Source: Phycisphaerae bacterium (GTDB taxonomy: Bacteria > Planctomycetota > Phycisphaerae > Sedimentisphaerales > Anaerobacaceae). From it: a DNA stretch of 39,620 nucleotides. Positions 1 to 7,490 of the stretch are shown in pieces. The position numbers and the translations under genes are program-made. Location of the stretch: positions 1-39,620 of the forward strand of contig JAUXAL010000036.1 of the NCBI GenBank assembly GCA_030619925.1, read 5' to 3'. The stretch's first letter is position 1. Each line of letters begins with the position of its first letter. The notes under the pieces are model-generated. The model had not been told where the DNA came from and ran no database searches. It was given only the letters and a program-made list of their open reading frames with translations.

Positions 1-424
1 GATTACACGGATTTCTGAGCCTCCCTCCTGCGCCCTCTTCTATGACGATTATACCAAATCCCAACAGTTTTGTTAAGGATCAAAGCCGCTCTGTTTATTG
101 TGTGTGGGCCCTTGATCTCAGGATCGAGGCAAAAAAGTTCCAAAATCTGCGCAAGATCGACCGGCGGCTTGGAACGACTCCCAAGTTTGCGTATTTCTTT
201 ACCTGACGACAACTCTGACTTTTCTTGAAAAAACCTTAAAAAACCTTGAGACTTTGTGCTGATTTTGTTATTATAAGTGATATGAGGAGCTCACGCAGAG
301 TCGTTGATGGTCCGTCTTAGGAGTGGGTGGGGAAAATAAGGATCGCTCGGTAAAGGAAGTAGGGATGCAGACCCGGCTTTATCATGTCAATGGACTCAGT
401 ATATGAGTACGAACATGAAAGCCA

Positions 425-556
425 TTCAGCAATCCCTTTGAACAGTTGATCAGGAGAACAGGAGACCGCAGGTTGGCACAATCATTACCTGTTCGCCTGT
501 TCTGTTATTCAACTGTTCTAACCCGCCTGTTCACCTGTTCTACTGCTCACCTGCTC
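425..556. repeat. Degenerate CTGTTC / GAACAG repeat array
   Basis: Two GAACAG units (near 437 and 454) are followed from about 488 by a run of cctgttc, gcctgttctg, caactgttc, gcctgttc, acctgttc and variant units such as acctgctctg. Left and right parts are mutually inverted, so the region can fold. It lies just downstream of the tRNA-Pro gene, which is read leftward. No function is evident. It is one of several unrelated short-unit arrays between genes in this window. Confidence 0.6.
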
Positions 557-559
557 TGT

Positions 560-578
560 TTTTGAGCTTTGCTCAAAA
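560..578 (-). terminator. Hairpin abutting the tRNA-Pro 3' end
   Basis: A perfect 8-bp inverted repeat, TTTTGAGC / GCTCAAAA with a 3-nt loop, begins immediately after the tRNA discriminator base when read on the minus strand. No clear U-tract follows, so it may act as a weak terminator or a 3'-processing barrier. Its position and perfect pairing are visible; the role is inferred. Confidence 0.4.
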
Positions 579-653
579 TCGGGGAGACAGGATTTGAACC
601 TGCGACCTCTGCGTCCCGAACGCAGCGCTCTGGCCAAACTGAGCTACTCCCCG
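579..653 (-). tRNA. tRNA-Pro (anticodon CGG)
   Basis: The minus strand folds as a cloverleaf. The acceptor stem CGGGGAG pairs with CTCCCCG, and the discriminator is A. The D arm begins TAGCTCAG. The anticodon stem is CTGCG/CGCAG around loop TTCGGGA, giving anticodon CGG, which reads the proline codon CCG. The T arm contains GGTTCAAATCC. The 3' CCA is not encoded, because TTTTGAG follows, so it must be added by the CCA-adding enzyme. The anticodon arm closely resembles E. coli proK. Confidence 0.96.
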
Positions 654-660
654 GTGACAC

Positions 661-745
661 GAAGTGCCTAAAGTTTGAAGTGCCTAAAATGCCTAAAGTT
701 ATGGGTTATTTTCCCACTTTAGACACTTTAGTTCACTTTAGCTCA
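661..745. repeat. Inverted GTGCCTAAAGT repeat cluster
   Basis: Units GTGCCTAAAGT, GTGCCTAAAAT and GCCTAAAGTT are followed by the near-complements ACTTTAGACACTTTAG and CACTTTAGCTC, so the 85-bp stretch can fold into an imperfect hairpin. It lies between the 3' end of priA and the 5' end of tRNA-Pro, both on the minus strand, where it could act as a terminator-like structure for priA. The role is inferred. Confidence 0.5.
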
Positions 746-777
746 TAACTATAGCACATCCTCTGCCGAATTGCAAC

Positions 778-3159
778 CTACAATAAATTAACAGGGTCTA
801 TATCTATAACAACCTTGACGGTCGGCCGAGCCCGCCATCGGCGGGCCCGCAAGCTGGCAAACAACTGCTGTACAGTTCTTGCCTCCGGAGCCTGAATAAT
901 TATCTGCATCCTGTGAAAACGCTGTATTCGACTTATCACTGCCGGCATCGGCCCACGAACCGTCGCTTTTAGCCCTTCCCGCTCGATAATCAAATCTATT
1001 ATTTGACGCATCTGCCTGCTCGCAGCGTCAAGTTTATCAAAACTCCTGTCTCGCATAACGATAACTGCCAATCGCCAAAATGGTGGCAAATTGCAGGCCT
1101 TGCGATGCCTTAATTCCTCTTTGACAAAGCCGTCAAAGTCTCCGCTAAGAGCAAACTGTATGGCTGGCTGATCCGGCAGAAATGTTTGAACGAAAACCAT
1201 ACCTTTTTTCACCGAGCGCCCCGCTCGACCGGCCACTTGAGAAATCAATTGAAAGGTTCGCTCATTCGCTCTAAAATCCGGCAGATAAAGGCACGTATCA
1301 GCACTGATAATGCCGACCAGCGTTACATTCGGAAAATGCAATCCTTTAGCCAGCATTTGCGTACCGGCCAATATATCGATTCGACCTTCGCTAAAATCTC
1401 TTAGAAGCCGGTAATAGTCTCTGCTTGCCATAGAATCGCTGTCAACCCTCGACACACGGGCCTGGGGAAACTTTTTGGCCAGCTCCTCTTCGAGCCGTTG
1501 CGAGCCAAGCCCTATCATTGCCATACCCTTACCGCACAATGGGCATTTTTCAGGCACAAGTGTCTGCGCCAGACAATAATGACATACCGCATAACCATAA
1601 TTTATGTGTTTCCCTGTAACCGTCCGCATTCGGTCAGTGCTGAGGGCTTTTGATTTGTGAAAGGTCAGCGTTACATCACAGTTACGGCAGTGCAGCGTAT
1701 GCTTGCAGGATGGACAAAACACAAAATTACTGTAGCCGCGCCTATTCAAAAGCAAAATCGCCTGCTCCTTTTTTGCGATGGTTTCCTTTAGCCGTTCGCC
1801 TAACGGCTCACTTATCAAACTGATACCCTTTTGCGTTACCGGCTGCTGTCGCAAATCGACGAGCTTCATCTCAGGCATGGGCAAGCTCATCACCCTTTCG
1901 GGCAGACGCACCAGGCTAAAATGCTTTTTAGCCTGGCAATTAGACAGCATTTCTAATGACGGCGTAGCACTGCCCAAAATACAGTGCGCATCTGCCAACT
2001 GCGCTCGTTTTACCGCCACGTCTCTGCCGTTATATCGAGGCGCCGTATCTTGCTTGTAGCTTGGCTCATGCTCCTCGTCAACAACGATAAGGCCCAGCCT
2101 CGACACCGGCGCAAAAACCGCTGAGCGAGCACCGATAACTACGTCGGCTTCACCAGCTTTTATTTTTTGCCATTGTACATTTCGCTGAGCAGCGGTTAAG
2201 CCTGAATGCATTACAGCTATTTTCTTAAACCTTTCATTAAATCGTTGAACGGTCTGCGCCGTAAGGGCAATTTCAGGGAGCAGCACAATAGCGCTGGCGT
2301 CTTTTTGCAAAACCGCCTCGATAGCCCTCATGTAAAGCTCAGTTTTGCCGCTATCGGTCACACCATGCAAAAGCGTAACACCAAATTTACCTGAATTTAC
2401 CTCATCTTCTATATGAGCCAGCGCCTTTCGCTGATGCTCGTTGAGTACTATCCTTTCTGTTTTTATTGACATGCCCTTTGGAATAGCTGGCAAAGATTTT
2501 AAGATTGTCCTCTCGGCTATTTTAATAATCCTTTTTTCCGCTAATTTCTTGATAGGCTCCTTTGTACAGCCGATTGCTTCCAAAACCCCCTGCAGCTCTA
2601 AAGCATTTTCCGAATTCAAAGCCCCCCTACCGTGCAGATATTTAACGATTTGCTTTTGCTTCTTGCCCCTCAATTGCTCGAGGACCTCGTCAACACCTTC
2701 AGCAAGATAAACATACTTTTGCCTTCTAACGCCGGCCCCTCTCTTCACCGCCCCCGGCACCATCGCCGCCAAAATCTGGCCGAGCGGACAAACATAATAA
2801 CCGCTAATCCACCGCGCCAATTCCATAAGCTGGGAATCTAACAATGGCTCCTTATCCATCAACTTGAAAACCTTTTTTAGCTTACGCCCTCTACCACGTG
2901 CAGTGAAAGATTGGTCAGGCGGAATATCTGCTTCGACACAAAACCCAGCTTCGAGCTTGTCTTTTCTCCCGAACGGCACCTCGACTCTCCGCCCCGCTTC
3001 AATCGGCCAAAGCTCATCGGGTACTGCGTAGTCGAACTCCGCATCCGCCGCCGACTCAAACGCCACGCGAATAATATGACTACAGCCCCCCTGTTTGTCA
3101 TTTCCGTGCAAGCGGGAATTCACGTCTGCAAATAAACTGTCTGTTTTGTATCTACTCAT
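778..3159 (-). CDS. priA: Primosomal protein N' (PriA), replication restart helicase
   Basis: PriA recognises stalled or collapsed forks and reloads the replicative helicase. The 793-residue length is slightly above the E. coli form. The N-terminal 3'-end-binding domain starts near residue 29 after a short extra leader. The helicase core has Walker A GVTDSGKT (266-273) and the Walker B box DEEH (361-364), followed later by GSATPS. Four CxxC pairs between about 485 and 550 (FCPSC, HCRNC, VCHYC, KCPLC) are the zinc-binding insertion typical of PriA. The usual fourth Walker A residue is G; here it is D, which still fits GxxxxGK[ST]. The ATG lies close after the lhgO stop, without a strong Shine-Dalgarno sequence, suggesting co-transcription with lhgO. 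Confidence 0.95.
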   Translation of the reverse strand: MSRYKTDSLFADVNSRLHGNDKQGGCSHIIRVAFESAADAEFDYAVPDELWPIEAGRRVEVPFGRKDKLEAGFCVEADIPPDQSFTARGRGRKLKKVFKLMDKEPLLDSQLMELARWISGYYVCPLGQILAAMVPGAVKRGAGVRRQKYVYLAEGVDEVLEQLRGKKQKQIVKYLHGRGALNSENALELQGVLEAIGCTKEPIKKLAEKRIIKIAERTILKSLPAIPKGMSIKTERIVLNEHQRKALAHIEDEVNSGKFGVTLLHGVTDSGKTELYMRAIEAVLQKDASAIVLLPEIALTAQTVQRFNERFKKIAVMHSGLTAAQRNVQWQKIKAGEADVVIGARSAVFAPVSRLGLIVVDEEHEPSYKQDTAPRYNGRDVAVKRAQLADAHCILGSATPSLEMLSNCQAKKHFSLVRLPERVMSLPMPEMKLVDLRQQPVTQKGISLISEPLGERLKETIAKKEQAILLLNRRGYSNFVFCPSCKHTLHCRNCDVTLTFHKSKALSTDRMRTVTGKHINYGYAVCHYCLAQTLVPEKCPLCGKGMAMIGLGSQRLEEELAKKFPQARVSRVDSDSMASRDYYRLLRDFSEGRIDILAGTQMLAKGLHFPNVTLVGIISADTCLYLPDFRANERTFQLISQVAGRAGRSVKKGMVFVQTFLPDQPAIQFALSGDFDGFVKEELRHRKACNLPPFWRLAVIVMRDRSFDKLDAASRQMRQIIDLIIEREGLKATVRGPMPAVISRIQRFHRMQIIIQAPEARTVQQLFASLRARRWRARPTVKVVIDIDPVNLL

Positions 3160-3188
3160 TTATTAACCGAGACAGTCCAATTTGAGGT

Positions 3189-4415
3189 CTAATCTTTGAG
3201 CTTAAAGTATTCCGTAGCTATTTGGTTTACATAATCGCCGATGGCCAGCGCCGCAGTAGCGGCCGGCGAGGGCGCATTCAAAACGTGAATAGACCTTCCC
3301 TGCCTCTTTATTCTGAAATCGTCAATCAGCTCGCCGTTCGGCCCAAGTGCCTGGGCCCGGACACCCGCCTTGCCGGGCTTTACATCATCGGCGATAAGCG
3401 AAGGAATAAGTCTTTGCAATTGCCGAAGGAATAGTTTCTTGGAAAACGCCCGTGTGTATTCGCCCAGGCCATATCTGCAATTCTTGAGAAACATTTTCCA
3501 GGTCCCCGGGTAAGACAGCGCGTCCCAGCAATCTCTAAAGCTAAAGTCGGTTTTGCCATAACCTTCCCTCTTGAATGAGAAGACCGCGTTTGGGCCGCAT
3601 TCGACTGAACCGTCAACCATCCGTGTAAAATGAACGCCTAAAAACGGAAAGGCCGGGTCCGGAACAGGATATATCAGGCCCTTGACTTTTTCTTTCGCCT
3701 CGTCTGTCAGCTCATAATAATCTCCACGGAAAGGGACTATTTTCATCTCAGGCTCAACCCCATTGGCTTTCGCTACCCTGTCGCACTGAAGTCCCGCACA
3801 GTTGATAATATATCTCGCATCTAACGTCCCTTGATTTGTCACAACTCTTGTAAAAAAATCGTGTTTGTCAAAACCTGATACCTTATGAGAAGTCAGAACC
3901 TTATTAGCTTCTCGGTTTGCCTCTATCAACTCGGCTAATTTCTTTGCAACTTCGGTGAAGTCAATAATCCCCGTGCAGGGCACTCGTATACCTGCGATGC
4001 CGTGACAGAATGGCTCAATTTTCTTGATTTCGTCCGGCCCAATCTTTTCAACACCTTCAATTTCGTTCTCCAAACCATTGCGGAAAATCTTTTCGAGGTT
4101 AGCTAATTCTTTTTCCTGCGTTGCAACAATTATTTTCCCGCAAATCTCATAAGGAATATTATGCTCTTTGGCAAAAGCTACAAGCTCCTTTCGTCCTTTA
4201 GCACAGGTCTTGGCTTTATTTGAGCCGGGCTTATAGTACAGCCCCGAATGAATAACGCCCGAATTATGGCCGGTCTGATGAGCCGCTAACTCCTCTTCTT
4301 TTTCTAATACGGCAATGTGAATATCGGGATGGCCCAACGCAATCTTATAGGCCGACGCCAAACCGACAATCCCACCACCTATCACAACAATATCAAAATC
4401 AACCTCTTGTCTCAT
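3189..4415 (-). CDS. lhgO: L-2-hydroxyglutarate oxidase (LhgO), FAD-dependent
   Basis: This enzyme oxidises L-2-hydroxyglutarate to 2-oxoglutarate, passing electrons to FAD and then usually to the quinone pool. The N-terminal Rossmann motif GGGIVG follows DFDIVVI, and HQTGHNSGVIHSGLYY is the family signature around the flavin; both are characteristic of the LhgO/DadA-type FAD oxidases. I prefer the ATG at 4415, because it places the FAD motif close to the N-terminus as in known members. A TTG at 4430 would add five residues. Neither start has a clear ribosome site. Downstream is priA and upstream is pruA on the same strand, so the gene may take part in glutamate / 2-oxoglutarate metabolism together with pruA. 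That link is inferred. Confidence 0.9.
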   Translation of the reverse strand: MRQEVDFDIVVIGGGIVGLASAYKIALGHPDIHIAVLEKEEELAAHQTGHNSGVIHSGLYYKPGSNKAKTCAKGRKELVAFAKEHNIPYEICGKIIVATQEKELANLEKIFRNGLENEIEGVEKIGPDEIKKIEPFCHGIAGIRVPCTGIIDFTEVAKKLAELIEANREANKVLTSHKVSGFDKHDFFTRVVTNQGTLDARYIINCAGLQCDRVAKANGVEPEMKIVPFRGDYYELTDEAKEKVKGLIYPVPDPAFPFLGVHFTRMVDGSVECGPNAVFSFKREGYGKTDFSFRDCWDALSYPGTWKMFLKNCRYGLGEYTRAFSKKLFLRQLQRLIPSLIADDVKPGKAGVRAQALGPNGELIDDFRIKRQGRSIHVLNAPSPAATAALAIGDYVNQIATEYFKLKD

Positions 4416-4555
4416 TAACCCAAATCCCAAATCAAACTTTCAGCTCATACAATAACCAACACCTGCGACCCCGTCAATCCAGAACCACATTCTACTCGAA
4501 ATGAGAAATTTGGTGAAATCCAAGAAATGCAGGTTTGGACCCGAACAAAGGCAAT

Positions 4556-4593
4556 GCCGAAGGCGCAAAGAGCACTTGCTCAGCACCTTCGGC
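4556..4593. repeat. Long hairpin in the pruA-lhgO gap
   Basis: GCCGAAGGCGC pairs with GCACCTTCGGC (one G-U), and an inner GAGCA/TGCTC stem extends it, giving an almost continuous hairpin in the gap after pruA. Neither strand has a clear T-run after it, so it is not a textbook terminator; attenuation or mRNA 3'-end protection are options. Nothing else is evident in the 4416-4630 gap. Confidence 0.45.
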
Positions 4594-4630
4594 TCTAAGA
4601 TTCTTCACGGTCGTGCTATTGTCGCGGCAG

Positions 4631-6262
4631 TTATTCGGCTTCCATATACGGATAACGGAAGTTCCTCGCCGGCAGGAACGTTTCCTTGATAGCACGCGGC
4701 GAGACCCATCGTTCCAGGTTAAGCCAGCTGCCGGCCTTGTCGTTCGTGCCTGATGCCCGTGAGCCGCCGAACGGCTGTTGTGCCACGACCGCTCCCGTGG
4801 GCTTGTCGTTGACATAAAAATTACCCGCCGCGTGACGCAGCGTGTTCATCGCCTTAACTATCGCGCCGCGGTCCAGAGCAAATATCGCCCCGGTCAGCGC
4901 ATACGGCGATGTCTGGTCGCACAGTTCAAGCGTCTGATCATATTCACGTTCCGGATAAACATATACCGTCAACACCGGCCCGAAGACCTCTTCGACCATC
5001 AGCTTGGACTTCGGCTCTTTACTTATCACAACGGTCGGCTCAATGAAGTATCCCTTCGAGTCGTCGCATCCGCCGCCTATGATAATTTCCATATCGGGCG
5101 AATTCTTCGCGTATTCAATATATTCGCTGATGGTATCGAAGGCCTTTTTATCGATAATCGCACACATAAAGTTCTCAAAGTCGGTCACATCGCCCATCTT
5201 AATATCCTCTATCTCACTTAATAGCCGCTCTTTGACCTGCGGCCAGGTCGAATCAGGAATGTATGCCCGCGAAGCCGCCGAGCACTTCTGACCCTGATAT
5301 TCGTATGCCCCCCGCACCAGGGCCGCCACGAGAGCCTCAGTATCGGCACTGGCGTGCGCAAATATAAAGTCCTTTCCACCCGTTTCACCGACGATTCGAG
5401 GATATGAGACGTATTTGCGAATGTCTTTGCCCACCGTTAGCCAAATCGTTGAAAACACGTATGTGCTTCCGGTAAAGTGAATACCACCGAGCCTGACATC
5501 ATTTAGTGCCGGCGGCGCGACTACCGGCCCGGGACCAGGCACCATATTGATAACTCCCGGCGGCATACCGGCTTCTTCAAGGACTTTCATTATAAAGTAC
5601 GCCGGCAGTACCGCCGCCGATGCCGGCTTCCAAACCACCGTGTTACCCATCAGCGCCGGTGCCGTCGGAAGGTTACCTGCGATTGACGTAAAATTGAACG
5701 GTGTCAAAGCTAAAACAAACCCATCCAGCGGGCGGTGCTCCATATAGTTCAGCACCCCGGCTGTGGACATCGGCTGGTCCCCGTACACTTCCTCCATAAA
5801 ATGGGGGTTGAACCGCCAGAAATCTATCAGCTCGCACGCAGCGTCGACTTCCGCCTGGTGCGGTGTTTTGCTCATATTGAGCATGGTAGCGGCATTGATT
5901 TTCTGGCGGTATTTGCCCGCCAGCAGTTCCGCCGCCTTGAGCAGTACTACCGCCCTGGATTCCCAGGGCATCTCGCCCCAGCCCTTCTTAGCTTTTTCAG
6001 CCGCATCAACAGCCTTAATCGCGAATTCCGGGTCGGCCTGGTGATACTTGCCAAGCAGGTGCTGGTGATCGTGCGGACAGCGGATATCCGCAAGTTTGCC
6101 GTTACGCACTTCCTCGCCACCGATTATCATCGGCACTTCTACCTGTTCACCTAACATCTCTTTCAGCTTGGCACCCAATTCAGCACGTTCGGGACTGCCT
6201 GGCGTATACTGCAAACATGGTTCATTGACTGGCTGGGGAATGTGAAAAATACCGTTAAACAT
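4631..6262 (-). CDS. pruA: L-glutamate gamma-semialdehyde (P5C) dehydrogenase
   Basis: The enzyme catalyses the second step of proline degradation, oxidising glutamate-gamma-semialdehyde (hydrolysed P5C) to glutamate with NAD+. At 543 residues it matches the stand-alone, ALDH4A1-like type rather than the PutA fusion. Visible motifs are the aldehyde dehydrogenase glutamate region GETGGKDFIFAHA, the catalytic cysteine in YQGQKCSAASRAY, and the C-terminal QPFGGSRASGTNDKAG. The ATG at 6262 has a good upstream AAGGAGAG. No proline dehydrogenase lies in the window, so its partner must be elsewhere. The next gene downstream is lhgO, another feeder of the glutamate / 2-oxoglutarate pool. Confidence 0.95.
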   Translation of the reverse strand: MFNGIFHIPQPVNEPCLQYTPGSPERAELGAKLKEMLGEQVEVPMIIGGEEVRNGKLADIRCPHDHQHLLGKYHQADPEFAIKAVDAAEKAKKGWGEMPWESRAVVLLKAAELLAGKYRQKINAATMLNMSKTPHQAEVDAACELIDFWRFNPHFMEEVYGDQPMSTAGVLNYMEHRPLDGFVLALTPFNFTSIAGNLPTAPALMGNTVVWKPASAAVLPAYFIMKVLEEAGMPPGVINMVPGPGPVVAPPALNDVRLGGIHFTGSTYVFSTIWLTVGKDIRKYVSYPRIVGETGGKDFIFAHASADTEALVAALVRGAYEYQGQKCSAASRAYIPDSTWPQVKERLLSEIEDIKMGDVTDFENFMCAIIDKKAFDTISEYIEYAKNSPDMEIIIGGGCDDSKGYFIEPTVVISKEPKSKLMVEEVFGPVLTVYVYPEREYDQTLELCDQTSPYALTGAIFALDRGAIVKAMNTLRHAAGNFYVNDKPTGAVVAQQPFGGSRASGTNDKAGSWLNLERWVSPRAIKETFLPARNFRYPYMEAE

Positions 6263-6430
6263 TTTTCTCTCCTTATAATAAGCATTTCAAATCTTGACTG
6301 TCGTCAGACAAGTTTCACAACAGACGAAAAGCTGCATTTTCCCGCATTGCTCTCAAAAAGTCAACCGCTCCCCAATCTTTTTTACTTTTGCCTTCCATTG
6401 TCTCCCGTGCTTATCCCGCGCCCCTCATCC

Positions 6431-6456
6431 GTCCTCTGTCCTCTGTCCTCTGTCTT
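6431..6456. repeat. CTCTGTC tandem repeat (dispersed family, copy 1)
   Basis: CTCTGTC occurs three times in direct tandem, preceded by a GTC. It sits in the 283-bp gap (6263-6545) between the divergent pruA and M14 genes, which otherwise holds AT-rich sequence with no gene. The same unit recurs at 7367-7392 and, inverted, at 19508-19545 inside the start of lipA. Origin and function are unknown. Confidence 0.65.
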
Positions 6457-6545
6457 TTTTCTTGAAGCGCAGCAAGAAAAGCGGATAATCCTGACGTATC
6501 GGCACTTTGTTGCGAAACAAGGTTCCACGGAAAGGAATACCTGAT

Positions 6546-7328
6546 ATGAGCAGGAAATGGTCCCTTAGCTCGACGGCTTGTGCTCTCTTTGTCGTCCTGG
6601 TCTTTGCCGGCTGCCACAAACCCGTAAGCTACCCGGAGATAATCGCCGCGCCGCACCCCTTGACAGATACGCTTCCGGCGCAGCACCGTATTCTCGGCAA
6701 ATCCATCGAGAATCGGCTGATTGAATGCCTCACCCTCGGCTATGGTCGAGACGTAACCTTCATCCTGGCAGCCATCCACGGTAACGAGCCGGCGGGCACA
6801 CCGCTTCTCCGACACCTGGCAGAATATCTCCCGCGACACCCGCAACTGCTGGCAGGACGCACCGTCGTGCTTCTACCCGTGGCCAATCCCGACGGAATGG
6901 CCCGAAACAGTCGTGACAACGCCCGCGGTGTGGACCTGAACAGGAATTTTGCAACAGCCAACCGTCTTGATAACAAAAACTCCGGAACCGCCCCACTTTC
7001 CGAGCCCGAGGCCCGCGCCATTGAGTCGGTTATCTGGAAGTATAAGCCCAATCGCATTGTCAGCATTCACCAGCCGTTGGCCTGCATCGACTACGACGGC
7101 CCCGGCCTGATTCTGGCCATCCGAATGGCCCAATATTGTGACCTGCCCATAAAAAAGCTGGGCGCAAAGCCCGGCTCGCTCGGCTCATACGCAGGACTCG
7201 AACTGGGAATCCCTATCATAACATTCGAACTATTACCCGGCGACACAGCACTTAGTGCAGAACGCCTGTGGCGGCAATACGGAAAAGCACTCATCGCCGT
7301 TATCGTCTACCCGGACGCGGTCAAATAA
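6546..7328 (+). CDS. M14-family zinc carboxypeptidase lipoprotein (murein peptide amidase-like)
   Basis: The protein is a predicted exported lipoprotein: a hydrophobic segment ends in the lipobox FAGC (Cys23). The zinc and substrate residues of M14 peptidases are all present: H78 and E81 in HGNEPAG, the arginine in NARG, N-R in GVDLNRNF (130-135), third zinc ligand H175 in SIHQPLACID, and a late TFELLPG that can supply the catalytic glutamate. The DLNRNF and H-x-P-L-A-C-I-D pattern is closest to MpaA, which cleaves the gamma-D-glutamyl-diaminopimelate bond of murein peptides. A role in peptidoglycan peptide turnover is therefore likely, though unlike E. coli MpaA this protein is exported. The ATG at 6546 has GGAAAGGA at the right distance. 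Confidence 0.82.
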   Translation: MSRKWSLSSTACALFVVLVFAGCHKPVSYPEIIAAPHPLTDTLPAQHRILGKSIENRLIECLTLGYGRDVTFILAAIHGNEPAGTPLLRHLAEYLPRHPQLLAGRTVVLLPVANPDGMARNSRDNARGVDLNRNFATANRLDNKNSGTAPLSEPEARAIESVIWKYKPNRIVSIHQPLACIDYDGPGLILAIRMAQYCDLPIKKLGAKPGSLGSYAGLELGIPIITFELLPGDTALSAERLWRQYGKALIAVIVYPDAVK

Positions 7329-7331
7329 ATC

Positions 7332-7488
7332 AGATTGACAGAAGTCAAAATTCAGAAGTCAGAGTTTGTCCTCTGTCCTCTGTCTTCTGTCCACTACCAG
7401 CTTACATCCTAATTTTCTCGTGAAATTTGTGCAATCATTGGTTAAAATCAGTGTAATCTGTGGTTAAATCTGTGGAATCTGTGGTTAC
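7332..7488. repeat. Dispersed short repeats ahead of uvrB
   Basis: Three repeat types lie end to end: gacagaagtcaaaattcagaagtcagag units (7338-7366), a CTCTGTC array (7367-7392), and from about 7420 an AATCTGTGGTTA-type array (unit roughly 12 bp: cagtgtaatctgtgg, ttaaatctgtgg, aatctgtggtta). The last runs up to two bases before the uvrB ATG, so it forms the uvrB 5' leader, and no Shine-Dalgarno sequence is present. Related copies occur at 1-16 (inverted) and 18739-18790. Confidence 0.65.
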
Positions 7489-7490
7489 AA

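Larger units (their letters stand above)
1..578. other. Gene-poor left edge
   Basis: I see no convincing gene here. The first 16 bases (GATTACACGGATTTCT) resemble, in reverse orientation, the 'aatctgtg' family of short repeats found again before uvrB and lipB. Bases 425-556 hold an imperfect CTGTTC/GAACAG array, described separately. A minus-strand open frame at 3-212 has only a TTG start and no recognisable domain, so I do not call it. Confidence 0.5.

Noticed and set aside
3-212. Minus-strand open frame of 69 codons at the left edge
   Set aside because: TTG start only, no ribosome site, no recognisable domain, and it lies beside repeat sequence.
365-406. 13-codon plus-strand frame after an AAGGAAGTAGGG stretch
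   Set aside because: Too short and without any other support; a Shine-Dalgarno-like sequence alone is not enough.
425-556. CTGTTC array as a CRISPR
   Set aside because: Units are far too short and irregular, with no spacers and no cas genes.
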